64,000 nt of DNA from Streptomyces sp. HSG2 (GTDB taxonomy: Bacteria; Actinomycetota; Actinomycetes; Streptomycetales; Streptomycetaceae), in contig NZ_CP066801.1 of assembly GCF_016598575.1 (NCBI RefSeq), positions 1,484,501-1,548,500 of the forward strand, read 5' to 3'. Shown here one piece after another: positions 17,948 through 27,300 of this stretch. Position 1 is the first letter of the stretch, and each line of letters starts with the position of its first letter. Position numbers and translations under genes: made by a program. Under the pieces are notes generated by a model. The model saw nothing but the letters and a program-made list of their open reading frames with translations. It ran no database searches and was not told where the DNA came from.

Positions 17948-19066
17948 TCAACCGTCGCGCTTCTCCGAGGCGCCGGCCCGGACGGCCTCGGCCACCTCCG
18001 TCACCCGGGCCCGCTCCTCCTCGGCGAACCGCTCCGCGTCGAGCCGCTCCGCGATCTCCTCGTCCTGGGTCATCAGCAGATCCAGATTGGCGTCGCCGAG
18101 GTCGAAGACCCCCATGTCGAGATAGGCCTGTTGCAGCCGCTTCCCCCACAGGCCGATGTCCTTGACGCAGGGGACGATCCGGCTGAACAGCAACCTGCGG
18201 AAGAGGGCGAGGGGGGCGGACGCCTCGGTGAGCCGCTCCGCCTCGGCCCGGGGGATGCCGAAGTTCTCCAGGACCTCCACCCCGCGCAACCGGTCGCGCA
18301 TCAGGTGGCAGCCCTCGATCACGAACTCCTCGCGCTCGCGCAACTCCGCGTCGGTGAGCTGTCGGTAGTAGTCGCGCAGGGCCATCCGACCGAAGGCCAC
18401 GTGGCGGGCCTCGTCCTGCATGACGTAGGCCAGGATCTGCCGGGGCAGCGGTCGGGTCGTCGTGTCCCGGATCATGCCGAAGGCGGCCAGCGCCAGACCC
18501 TCGATCAGCACCTGCATGCCGAGGTAGGGCATGTCCCACCGGCTGTCCCGCAACGTGTCGCCGAGCAGGGAGCGCAGGTTGTCGTCGATCGGGTAGAGCA
18601 TGCCGATCTTGTCGCGCAGGAAACGACCGTAGATCTCGGCGTGCCGGGCCTCGTCCATCACCTGGGTCGCGGAATAGAACTTGGCGTCCAGATCGGGGAC
18701 CGACTCCACGATGCGGGCGGCGCACACCATCGCGCCCTGCTCACCGTGGAGGAACTGGCTGAACTGCCAGGAGACGGTGTGCCGGCGCAACTCGGCCCTG
18801 TTCCGGTCGGACATGGCGGCCCAGTACCGCGTGCCGTACAGGGCCATCGACTCGTCGGGGGTGCCCAGAGGGTCGCCGGGGTCCACCGGCTGGTCCCAGT
18901 CGATGCGGGTGCTGCCGTCCCACTGCTTGTCCTTGCCTCTCTGGTAGAGGGCGAGGAGGCGCTCACGGCCGTCGTCGTACTCCCAGCCGAAGCGGGCGGC
19001 GCCGGTGGCGGGGACGGCCCAGTGGCGTTCCCCGGGGTCGGTGACGTACTGGTCGAAGCTCGGCAT
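17948..19066 (-). CDS. Diiron ferritin-like domain protein (R2/AurF-like)
   Basis: A 372-residue helical protein with a complete carboxylate-bridged diiron site: Glu109, Glu139-x-x-His142, Glu189 and Glu219-x-x-His222, the last two pairs within DEARHAEIYG and DEARHVAFG. Such sites occur in ribonucleotide reductase R2, AurF-type N-oxygenases and related oxidases. The size is close to R2-like proteins, but no radical tyrosine can be assigned. A GTG at 19081 is an alternative start. The gene is divergent from a TetR regulator that probably controls it. Substrate unknown. Confidence 0.85.
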   Translation of the reverse strand: MPSFDQYVTDPGERHWAVPATGAARFGWEYDDGRERLLALYQRGKDKQWDGSTRIDWDQPVDPGDPLGTPDESMALYGTRYWAAMSDRNRAELRRHTVSWQFSQFLHGEQGAMVCAARIVESVPDLDAKFYSATQVMDEARHAEIYGRFLRDKIGMLYPIDDNLRSLLGDTLRDSRWDMPYLGMQVLIEGLALAAFGMIRDTTTRPLPRQILAYVMQDEARHVAFGRMALRDYYRQLTDAELREREEFVIEGCHLMRDRLRGVEVLENFGIPRAEAERLTEASAPLALFRRLLFSRIVPCVKDIGLWGKRLQQAYLDMGVFDLGDANLDLLMTQDEEIAERLDAERFAEEERARVTEVAEAVRAGASEKRDG

Positions 19067-19257
19067 GTCCGGCAGGCTCACACGTAGTAGACGAGGTGTC
19101 AACAAGGCGAGCCCGATCCGGCACGTGGCACGGCGCCCGAGGCCCCCGTCCGGAACCGCCACGTCGGGCGTTACGCTGCGCCCCTGGCATCCGCCCTCCC
19201 GGGCGGCGAGGGACACCGCCGTGGCCCGCCGCGGCCCGCCGAGAGAGGTAGGAAGCG

Positions 19258-19920
19258 ATGACCCCGCAGGCCGCCACCCCCTCCTACCGACGGCTCGGCG
19301 TGGAGGCGCGTCGCGGGCAGCTCCTCGACGCCGCCCTCGCTCTCTTCGCCCGCCACCCACCGGAGGACGTCTCGCTGGACGACGTGGCACGACGCGCCGG
19401 GGTGTCCCGGCCACTGGTGTACCGGTACTTCCCCGGCGGCAAGCAACAGCTGTACGAGGCGGCGCTGCGCTCGGCGGCGGACGAGCTGGGACTGTGCTTC
19501 GACGGGCCCGGGCAGGGGCCGCCGGCCGCCAGGCTCGGGCGGGCCCTGGACCGCTATCTGGCGTTCGTCGACCGCAACGACGCCGGCTTCAGCGCCCTGC
19601 TGCGAGGCGGCAGCGTGGCGGCGACCTCCCGGACCTGCGCCATCGTGGACGGGGTGCGCAGGGCGGCGGCCGAGCACGTCCTGACCCTGCTGGAGGTGGC
19701 CCAGGCCGGCCCCCGACTGCGGACGACGGTCCGGTTGTGGCTGACGACGGTGGAGGCCGCCTCGCTTATCTGGCTGGACGAGGGCAAGCGCCCGCCGGCC
19801 GCCGAGGTGCGGGACTGGCTGGTGGAACAGTTCCTGGCGGCGCTGACGGTCACGGCGCGCCGCGACGCGCGCACCGCGGCCCTCACCGAGATGCTGGCGG
19901 CGGAGGCCCGGGACGCATGA
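19258..19920 (+). CDS. TetR-family transcriptional regulator
   Basis: A 220-residue protein with an N-terminal TetR helix-turn-helix: RRGQLLDAALALFARHP, then VSLDDVARRAGVSRPLVYRYF. GAGAGGTAGGA precedes ATG 19258. The C-terminal ligand-binding part is divergent, as usual. Only about 190 bases separate it from the divergent diiron gene, so it most likely regulates that gene and itself; the ligand is unknown. Confidence 0.9.
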   Translation: MTPQAATPSYRRLGVEARRGQLLDAALALFARHPPEDVSLDDVARRAGVSRPLVYRYFPGGKQQLYEAALRSAADELGLCFDGPGQGPPAARLGRALDRYLAFVDRNDAGFSALLRGGSVAATSRTCAIVDGVRRAAAEHVLTLLEVAQAGPRLRTTVRLWLTTVEAASLIWLDEGKRPPAAEVRDWLVEQFLAALTVTARRDARTAALTEMLAAEARDA

Positions 19921-19923
19921 CGC

Positions 19924-20253
19924 ATGCCCGACACTGATTCCGTGAGAAGCGAAGACACCCCCTTCGAGGGCGGGCCGATGGACGGCCGGGTCCTCCCCGT
20001 GCTGGTGGGGATGACCGGTCACCCGCCGAAGGTCTACCGCATCCCGGTGCCGGACCCGGCCGGCGGGCCGGCCACCGTGCTGGTGTACCGCAGGGTGCCC
20101 CGGGACCCCCGCCGCGTACTGGGCGCGGCCCGTTGGAAGTACGCCTACGCCCCCGAGGGCGCGCCCCGGAACCGGCCGCGATGGCCGTGGTCGAAGCCGC
20201 GCCCGACGGAGGGTGGCGAAGGAACGGGCGGGGCCGGCGACGCCCGAGGGTGA
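19924..20253 (+). CDS. Conserved hypothetical protein (109 aa)
   Basis: Begins at ATG 19924, 4 bases after the TetR stop codon, so it is likely co-transcribed. The central part (GPMDGRVLPVLVGMTGHPPK, then VYRIPVPDP) looks folded and the tail is rich in Arg, Pro and Gly. No family is recognised. Close spacing to the regulator and a well-formed start support a real gene. Confidence 0.65.
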   Translation: MPDTDSVRSEDTPFEGGPMDGRVLPVLVGMTGHPPKVYRIPVPDPAGGPATVLVYRRVPRDPRRVLGAARWKYAYAPEGAPRNRPRWPWSKPRPTEGGEGTGGAGDARG

Positions 20254-20356
20254 CCGGGTTGCGCCGAACCGCGTACCCGGCGCGCGGGGCGCCCCGGGCC
20301 GCCCGATGCTCGCCCTGCGGAGCGGGCCCGCCGCCCCGCCGAGGAGGTGCGGTGTC

Positions 20357-21592
20357 GTGTCGGCGAGATCCCTGTCCCTGCTCCGGACGGCGGCGTTGGT
20401 GGCCGGAATGGCACTGGCGCCCCTGCCGGCACCGCCGGCGTTCGCGGCGGACGCCCCGGGAACCGGCGTCGGGAGCGCGGCGGGTGGACACGGGACGTCC
20501 GCCGCCCCCGACACGGGCGCGCCGGCCCTGGGTACCGCGCTGGCGGAGCTGCGGAGACTCCACCGGGAGGCCCGGGAGGCCACGACCCGTCACCGGGCCA
20601 CCGAGGAGGCGCTGGGGCGGGAGCGCGCCCGGGCCAGGCGTCTCGACGACGAGCTGGCACGGGCCCGACTGGCGCTGGTCGACAGCCGCGAGGCGGCCGG
20701 CCGACTGGCCAGGCAGCAGTACCAGAGCCGGTCCGGGCTGTCGCCGTATCTCGGGTTGCTCCTGGCACGCGACCCTCGGCACGTCCTCGAACAGGGCCGG
20801 ATGATCGAGCGGATGGCCCGGGAACGGGCGGCGACGGTCCGTCGGCTGGGCGTCGCCGAGCGGCGGGCCGCCGACCTGGCCGGCCAGGCCCGGGAGGCCC
20901 TGGACCGGCGGCTCACCCTCGCCGAGCGCGCGGAGCGGGAACGGGATGCCGCGCGGCTCCGGCTCGACGCCGTGGAGGAGGCGCTCGCCGCGCTCGCCCC
21001 GACGCCCGGCGACGCCTCGAACCTCGCCGGGCGCGACGGCGTCGCGCGGGCGCGTCGGCCGGTCGCGGCCTCGGGCTCCTCGGGCACGAAAGAGTCCCCG
21101 CCCTCCGTCGCGGGGGAGCGCGCGCTGCGGTTCGCGGTGGAACAGCTCGGCAAGCCCTACGAGTGGGGCGCCGATGGGCCCGCCCGGTTCGACTGCTCCG
21201 GACTCACCCACCGGGCCTGGGAGCGGGCGGGGACGGTGATTCCGCGCACCAGTCAGGCCCAATGGGCGGAGCTGGAGCGGGTGCCCTTGGACCGGCTGCG
21301 CCCCGGCGACCTGGTGGTGTACTTCCCTCGGGCCACACACGTGGCGCTCTATCTGGGTGGGGGCGAGGTGGTGCACGCTCCCCGCCCCGGATCGACGGTG
21401 CGGATCTCCCCCGTCGGCGCCAATCCGATCCTCGGCGCGGTCCGTCCGGACCCGGGCGGACGGTCCTCGGCCCGCTACGTCCCGCCGGCGCTCCCCGAAG
21501 AGAGGGCGCCGGGCTCGCACGTCGCGTACTCCGCCGCCGGGCCACATCCTCCGGGGTCGCGCGGGGACGCGGGTGCGGTCAGCTCCGGCTGA
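20357..21592 (+). CDS. NlpC/P60-family peptidoglycan endopeptidase with coiled coil
   Basis: A 411-residue secreted protein. GTG 20357 is chosen because AGGAGG lies 9 bases upstream. A signal peptide ends near PPAFAA. A coiled-coil domain (about 60-215), rich in Glu/Arg/Ala heptads, precedes the catalytic domain with Cys280 (RFDCSGLT), His328 (ATHVALYLG) and His340. These enzymes cut peptide stems in peptidoglycan; the coiled coil may keep them inactive or target them, as in RipA-like proteins, which is inference. Confidence 0.9.
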   Translation: MSARSLSLLRTAALVAGMALAPLPAPPAFAADAPGTGVGSAAGGHGTSAAPDTGAPALGTALAELRRLHREAREATTRHRATEEALGRERARARRLDDELARARLALVDSREAAGRLARQQYQSRSGLSPYLGLLLARDPRHVLEQGRMIERMARERAATVRRLGVAERRAADLAGQAREALDRRLTLAERAERERDAARLRLDAVEEALAALAPTPGDASNLAGRDGVARARRPVAASGSSGTKESPPSVAGERALRFAVEQLGKPYEWGADGPARFDCSGLTHRAWERAGTVIPRTSQAQWAELERVPLDRLRPGDLVVYFPRATHVALYLGGGEVVHAPRPGSTVRISPVGANPILGAVRPDPGGRSSARYVPPALPEERAPGSHVAYSAAGPHPPGSRGDAGAVSSG

Positions 21593-22832
21593 CCGAGGCC
21601 AGGTAGGCGTCGGTCAGCTCGGGCTCGAAGAAGAAGTGTTCCAGGTCGGCGGGGTCGCTGAAGGCGTTGGCGAACCGGTCCGCGACCGGCTGGAGTTCCC
21701 CGGCCGCGCCGAGGAGGCGCATGACGTGCTCGGGCGGCGGGGCGAGCATGGCGTTCGTCCACTTGGTGACGTGTCGAGCGGTCTCCCAGTACCGGTCGAA
21801 GGTCCGGCGCATCCAGGCCTCGTCGAAGGGCCGGTCGCCCTGTTCGAGGATGGACGCCAGGTAGGTGGCGGCGCATTTCGCGGCCGAATTGGCGCCCTGT
21901 CCGGTGAGCGGGTCGTTGGCGACGACCACGTCGGCGACGCCCAGTACCAGGCCCCCGCCGGGGAGCCGTCCGACCGGATGGCGCACGGTGGGGGCGTAGC
22001 GGCCGGACAGGGTTCCGCCCGCGTCGGTCAGCTCCACCTTGGTGGCCCGCGCGTACTCCCAGGGGAGGAACCGCTCCATGAGTTCCAGGGTCAGGGCGAG
22101 GTGCGCGGCGGGGTCCTTGACACCCGTGAACACGTCGAGCGGACCGCCCGGGACGCCTTCCCAGAAGAGGATGTCGGCCCGGCCGGAGGTGGTGAGCGTG
22201 GGCATCACGAACATCTCGCCCACGCCGGGCACCAGGTTGCACCGGACCGCGTCGAGGTCCGGGTGTTCCGGGCGCGGCCCGAGACCGTGCACGTAGGCGA
22301 CGGCGAGCGCACGCTGGGGCCGGGCGTAGGGGGACCGGGCCGCGTCCCGGTCGAACATCCGGACCAGCTCGCCCTTGCCGGCGGCGATCAGGACCAGGTC
22401 GTAGGCGCGCGCGAAGTAGTCGAGGTCTCCGACGGCGGCGCCGTGGACGACGAGTTGGCCGCCGCGCTCGACGAAGGTCTCCATCCAACCGGACATCTTC
22501 ACCCGCTGGTCCACGGACTGGGCGTGCCCGTCGAGCCTGCCCAGCCAGTCCACGGCGCGCCCGGTGGGCCCGGGGTCGTGGGAGCCGGGGACGGCGATCG
22601 AGACGCCGAGACCGTCGATCCGCGGTGCCCGGGACTCCCAGAAGTTCAGTCCGAGGTCACGCTCGTGCTGGAGCGCCCGGTCGAACATGCACTGGGTGGA
22701 CATGACCCGGCCGGTGCGGATCTCCTCCGCGGTCCGGTCGGACATCAGGGTGACCTCGTACCCGTGCGACCGCAGGCCGAGGGCGAGTTGGAGGCCGGAC
22801 TGACCGGCTCCGACGACGAGTATCTTCCGCAT
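21579..22832 (-). CDS. StyA-like FAD-dependent monooxygenase (styrene/indole monooxygenase family)
   Basis: A 417-residue flavoprotein starting at ATG 22832 with AGGAG upstream. The N-terminal GAGQSGLQLALGLRSHGYEV binds the FAD ADP moiety, and NDPLTGQGANSA closes the FAD site, as in the styrene monooxygenase family. Such enzymes take reduced FAD from a separate reductase (StyB) to epoxidise or hydroxylate; no reductase gene is near. It is the last gene of the conservon operon, 23 bases after cvnD. Its 3' end overlaps the convergent NlpC/P60 gene by 14 bases. Confidence 0.83.
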   Translation of the reverse strand: MRKILVVGAGQSGLQLALGLRSHGYEVTLMSDRTAEEIRTGRVMSTQCMFDRALQHERDLGLNFWESRAPRIDGLGVSIAVPGSHDPGPTGRAVDWLGRLDGHAQSVDQRVKMSGWMETFVERGGQLVVHGAAVGDLDYFARAYDLVLIAAGKGELVRMFDRDAARSPYARPQRALAVAYVHGLGPRPEHPDLDAVRCNLVPGVGEMFVMPTLTTSGRADILFWEGVPGGPLDVFTGVKDPAAHLALTLELMERFLPWEYARATKVELTDAGGTLSGRYAPTVRHPVGRLPGGGLVLGVADVVVANDPLTGQGANSAAKCAATYLASILEQGDRPFDEAWMRRTFDRYWETARHVTKWTNAMLAPPPEHVMRLLGAAGELQPVADRFANAFSDPADLEHFFFEPELTDAYLASVSRS

Positions 22833-22855
22833 GCGGGGCTGACTCCTAGGTGGGG

Positions 22856-23494
22856 CTACTCGGGTGTCTCGTCGAACGCGTGGCCGACGAGCGTCAGCAG
22901 GGTCTCGATCACGGAGATCCGGCGACGCGCGTCCATGATCATCACAGGTACGCGCGAGGGTACCGACAGCGCCTCCCGCACGTCCTCCGGCTCGTAGCGC
23001 TCGCTGCCCTCGAAGTGGTTCACCGCGACCACGTACGGCAGTCCGCAGCTCTCGAAGTAGTCCAGCGCCGGGAAGCAGTCCCGGAGCCGACGGGTGTCCG
23101 CCATGACCACGGCCCCGATCGCCCCCCGGACCAGGTCGTCCCACATGAACCAGAACCGCTGTTGCCCCGGCGTCCCGAACAGGTAGAGGACGAGGTCGTC
23201 GTCGAGGGTGAGCCGCCCGAAGTCCATGGCCACGGTGGTGGTGACCTTCTCCGGGGTGGCGGAGAGGTCGTCGGTGTCCTCGCCGGCCTCGGTCATCAAC
23301 GCCTCGGTCCTCAGCGGAGTGATCTCCGAGACCGACCTGACCAGCGTGGTCTTGCCGACGCCGAACCCGCCCGCCACCACGATCTTGGTCGCGACCGGGG
23401 CACGGGTGGGGTTCGCCTGCCACGGCTGTGACGGCTCGTCCGCCTCCGCGGACGCGAAAACGCCGGGGGCGGCGTCAGAGACGACGGAGTCCAC
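22856..23494 (-). CDS. cvnD: Conservon small GTPase-like protein CvnD
   Basis: A 212-residue protein with a P-loop GGFGVGKTT at residues 42-50, an FGTPGQQRF switch II-like motif and AVNHFEG in place of the usual NKxD specificity loop. CvnD proteins are MglA-like G proteins of actinomycete conservons that work with a kinase-like CvnA and roadblock CvnB. The start overlaps the end of cvnC by 20 bases, so translation is coupled. Confidence 0.92.
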   Translation of the reverse strand: MDSVVSDAAPGVFASAEADEPSQPWQANPTRAPVATKIVVAGGFGVGKTTLVRSVSEITPLRTEALMTEAGEDTDDLSATPEKVTTTVAMDFGRLTLDDDLVLYLFGTPGQQRFWFMWDDLVRGAIGAVVMADTRRLRDCFPALDYFESCGLPYVVAVNHFEGSERYEPEDVREALSVPSRVPVMIMDARRRISVIETLLTLVGHAFDETPE

Positions 23495-23894
23495 TCATCA
23501 CCCTTTCCAACAGAGCCCGGTCCGGACGGCCCGCCCCGTGGCCGGTTCCCGTTCCGTGGACTCGGATCCTTCCCTGGTCGGCGAGGTCGCTCAGGAGCAC
23601 CCTGACCACACCGAGGGGCATCCTGAGCAGCGCGGAGATCTCCGCGACCGTGCGCATCCGCCGGCACAACTCGACGATCGCCGCCATCTCGGGCATCACC
23701 CGGCCCGCCGGCGCGCCGGTCAGCTCCCGGCGTTCCTCGGGGCCTTCGAGCGCCGGCGTGGCCGCCACGAACGTCTCCACGAGGAGAACATGACCGAAGC
23801 GGGTCCGACCACCGGTCAGCGAGTAGGGGCGCACCCGGGCCGGTTTGCGGTCGCCGCCGCGCACCGGGAGGTCCTCGCGAGGGGTAGCGGTCAT
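23475..23894 (-). CDS. cvnC: Conservon DUF742 protein CvnC
   Basis: A 139-residue protein of the DUF742 family, with RVRPYSLTGGRTR and a winged-helix-like segment VAEISALLRMPLGVVRVLL. It overlaps cvnB by 4 bases (ATGA) and cvnD by 20. In conservons this protein has no proven biochemical role; a DNA-binding or adaptor role has been suggested from its fold. Confidence 0.91.
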   Translation of the reverse strand: MTATPREDLPVRGGDRKPARVRPYSLTGGRTRFGHVLLVETFVAATPALEGPEERRELTGAPAGRVMPEMAAIVELCRRMRTVAEISALLRMPLGVVRVLLSDLADQGRIRVHGTGTGHGAGRPDRALLERVMSGLRRL

Positions 23895-24394
23895 CGGGGG
23901 CTCCCCCCGGGCCGGGACTCCAGGGACTGGCGCAGTTCGCCGCGGAGCTCCGGGGTCAGGACGTGGCCGGCGCGTCCGACGAACAGGGCCATGTGGTAGG
24001 CGACGACGCTCATGTCGCAGTCCCCCGAACCGTGCACGCCGAGCAGCGAGCCGTCGCTGATCGACATCACGAAGAGGCTGCCGTCCTCCATGGCGACCAT
24101 GGTGTGCTTGACGACGCCGAACTCCATCAGCCCGGCGGCACCCACGGTGAGGCTGCCGATGCCCGAGACCACGGTGGCGAGGTCGGCGGACGAGCCGCGC
24201 GGACCGGTCCCGGACTCCTCGCCCGCGTCGCGGGCGGACTCGTTGTGCTCCGGGTCGGAGGAGAGGAGCAGCAGTCCGTCGGAGGAGACCACGGCGACCG
24301 ACAGGATGCCGGGCACCTCCTCCACCAGGTTGGTCAACAGCCAGTGGAGATTGCGGGCCTCACGGCTCAGTCCGAAGGTACTGGACGCGGTCAA
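23891..24394 (-). CDS. cvnB: Conservon roadblock/LC7 protein CvnB
   Basis: A 167-residue roadblock/LC7 protein: LLTNLVEEVPGILSVAVVSSDGLLL with the typical start of the fold, then FGVVKHTMVAMEDGSLFVM. Roadblock proteins act as regulators of MglA-type GTPases. It overlaps cvnA by 4 bases (ATGA). An insertion of Glu/Ser/Gly residues around positions 48-66 is not part of the usual fold and looks disordered. Confidence 0.92.
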   Translation of the reverse strand: MTASSTFGLSREARNLHWLLTNLVEEVPGILSVAVVSSDGLLLLSSDPEHNESARDAGEESGTGPRGSSADLATVVSGIGSLTVGAAGLMEFGVVKHTMVAMEDGSLFVMSISDGSLLGVHGSGDCDMSVVAYHMALFVGRAGHVLTPELRGELRQSLESRPGGSPR

Positions 24395-27300
24395 CGGCGT
24401 TCCTCCTCGACAGTGCCCCCCGTTGCTTCCTCGGTCGTGCCCTCCCGCGTCCCCGTCGCGGCGATCTCCTCGGCCACGTCACGGCGACCGGCTTCCGCCC
24501 CCCGGTGGAAGCCGCCCAGACGGCGCCGCAGTTCCTCGGCGTCGACCGAGGCGGTGCGCGCGCGGGTGGTCGGTGCGGGCGCTCTGACCTTCGGGGTCCG
24601 CTTGGGCAGCCCCTTGCCGGTGATCCGCCCGTCCCCCGGGTCGGACTCCCGGTCCGGTGCCCGGTCGTGGGCGGGTTCCGGCTCGGGGTCGGCCGGCCGG
24701 GCGGGTTCGTCGGGACGGGGCAGTCCTCCCGCCGGCGACCGCGGGTTCCGGGGGGAGACCACTTCGGCGGCCGGCGGGGCGGTCTCCGAGGCGGGGTTCG
24801 GGACGAGCAGCTCCATCGTGGTCTCCGACAGCCCCTCCCCGGGGCTCGGAGCGGCGGCCGTGGGCGCCGACTCCACCGCTCGGGTGCGCACCTCGCCCGG
24901 GTCGGCCGGCCCGACCGCGTCGGGGGCCCACGCCGGATGGTCGGCCTCCTCCGGGTCGGGCCCGGCGGCCGGGCTCGCCGCGGCGGTCTCGCGCTCCTCC
25001 TCGGGCTCGGGCGCTCCGCCGGGCTCGTGTACGACCTCGGGCCCGAGGTCGTCGTCGGAGGCCCGGTCCTTGCCGGGCCCAGCGGGCTCGCCCTCGCCGT
25101 CGGGTCGCCGTGCCGGGGCGGGCCCGGCGGTGCTTCGTGTCGCGGCCGGCGCCTCGCCCACGTCGCCCTCGCCGGATCGCTCGGACGGGTCGGAGGGAGC
25201 CCGGCGGGCCGTCACCGAGTCACCGGTCGTCCCGCCGGTCCTCTCGGCCTCCTCCGCGCGGCGCAGCGCCCGCTCCGCCGCCTCCACCACCGGGTCGGCG
25301 TCGTCGCCCCGACCCGGCAGCACGGAGGTTCCGGGCTCGGAGCCCGAGAGGACGACTGTGCCCTCGTCCTCGGAAGCCGCGGGAGGCGAGACCTCGGCCA
25401 TGGCCGGCTCGGGGGCGAGGAGGGAGGTCGGCAGGACCACCACCGCCGTCGCCCCGCCCTGCTTCTCCCTGCGCAGGCGCACCCGCGCGCCGTGTCGGTG
25501 GGCGAGGCGGGCGACGACGTACAGGCCCAGACCGAGCCCCTGCTCCCCCTCCCGCTCGAAGGGCGCGTCCGGGTCGACCTCCGCCAGACGGGCGTTGAGC
25601 CGCTCCAGCCGCTCGGCGTCGACGCCGATGCCGCCGTCCTGGACGGAGAGCATCACCTCGCCGCTCTCCAACAGCCAGCCCGAGACCTCCACCGGCAGGT
25701 CCGGAGGCGAGAACGAGGTGGCGTTCTCCATCAGTTCGGCCAGAAGGTGGGAGAGGTCGTCGGCGGCGAAGCCCACGACGTGCGCGCGGGGCGGCAGCCC
25801 GGCGATCCGGACCCGCTCGTACCGCTCGATCTCGCTCACCGCCGCCCGGACCACGTCGACCAGCGGCACCGGGGCGGCGCTGTGCTGGACGTGCTCGGAC
25901 CCGGCGAGCACGAGCAGGTTCTCGCTGTGCCGGCGCATCACCGTGGCGAAGTGGTCGAGCTTGAACAACGTGGCCAGCCGCTCGGGATCCTGCTCCCGCT
26001 CCTCCAGCCCCTCGATGACCGTCAGCTGACGCTCGACCAGGCCGAGGGTGCGCAACGAGAGATTGACGAAAGTGCCGCCGATGCTCTTGCGGAGGGCCTG
26101 GAGTCGGGCGGTGGCGGCGTCGAGCTCGTCGCGCAGCTCCTCCCGGGCGTCGGCCATCCGCTGCCGCTGCGCCACCAGGTGCTTGCGGTCCGACTCCAGG
26201 GTGCCGATCCGCTCGGCCAGCGCCACCGTGCGGGCGTGCAAGGAGTTGACGGACCGGATCGTCCGGGCGAACTCGTCGTCGCGGCCGGTGAAGGAGACCG
26301 GCTCCTCCGCCACCGGGTTCTCGGCCTCGGCCAGCCGGGCGGAGCCCCGGCGGAGCACCGCGAGCGGTCGGGTGAGGGTCCGGGCCATCGCCGCGGTGAC
26401 CCCGACCGCCACCAGCACCAGCACGCCGAGGGCGGCGGCGTGCAGCTCCAGCGCGGTGACGTCGTCGTCGCGCAGCTCCTCCAGGGCGGCCGTCCGGCGC
26501 TCGAACAGGGCGGACTCCGCTCCTCGCATCGCGTCCAGACGGGCGGTCAGCGCGCCCTCCAGCTCGCGCGTCGCGGTGTCGAGTTCGTCGTCGGCGAGGG
26601 TGGGGGCGTCGGTCAGCCTCGCGAGCCGCTCCTCCGCCTCGTCGATCTCGGGGCCGGCGACGGTCGCGGTGTATCCGTCCCGGGCCTCCCCGGTGGCACC
26701 GTCGAGGAAGCCCTCCAGTGCCGCGTCCGAGCGGACCCGGGCCCGCTGCGCGGCGGCGGTGAGCGCGTCGCGCAGCTCGCCGTCCGCCTCGGAGGACGTG
26801 GTGATCTCGACCGGCAGCCCGGTGACGGGATCGAGAACGGTCTCCGTGGCGGTCGGCACGCTCAGGGCGGCCAGCAGCAGACCCCGGGTGGCGGCGGCCT
26901 GCTGTACCGCGGTGTCCAGCTCGGCGAGGGCGTGCGCGCCCCCTCCGGCGCGCGGGGTCATCTCCTCGGCCAGCCGGTCGGCGAGGGCGTGGAGACCGGC
27001 GACCGTCTCGGAGTAGGCGCGGTGCGCCTCCAGGGCGGTGCTCTCTCCGGTGAGGGCGGCACGACGCACGGCGGCGATGCCGTCCAGGTCCGAGCGGAGC
27101 GAGGACGGGACCCCGGCGTCCCGACGGAACTCCTCGACCTGACGGTCCACCCGGTCGCTGTGCTGCTCGGAGGGCGCCATCGACTCGGGACGACCGGCCG
27201 ACACATAGGGGGTCACCTGGTCGCGCTCGTCGGCCAGCGCGTGCGCCAGGGTCAGCGCGTCCTGGGTACGGCCGGCGAGGACGACCAGCTCCTGGGAGTC

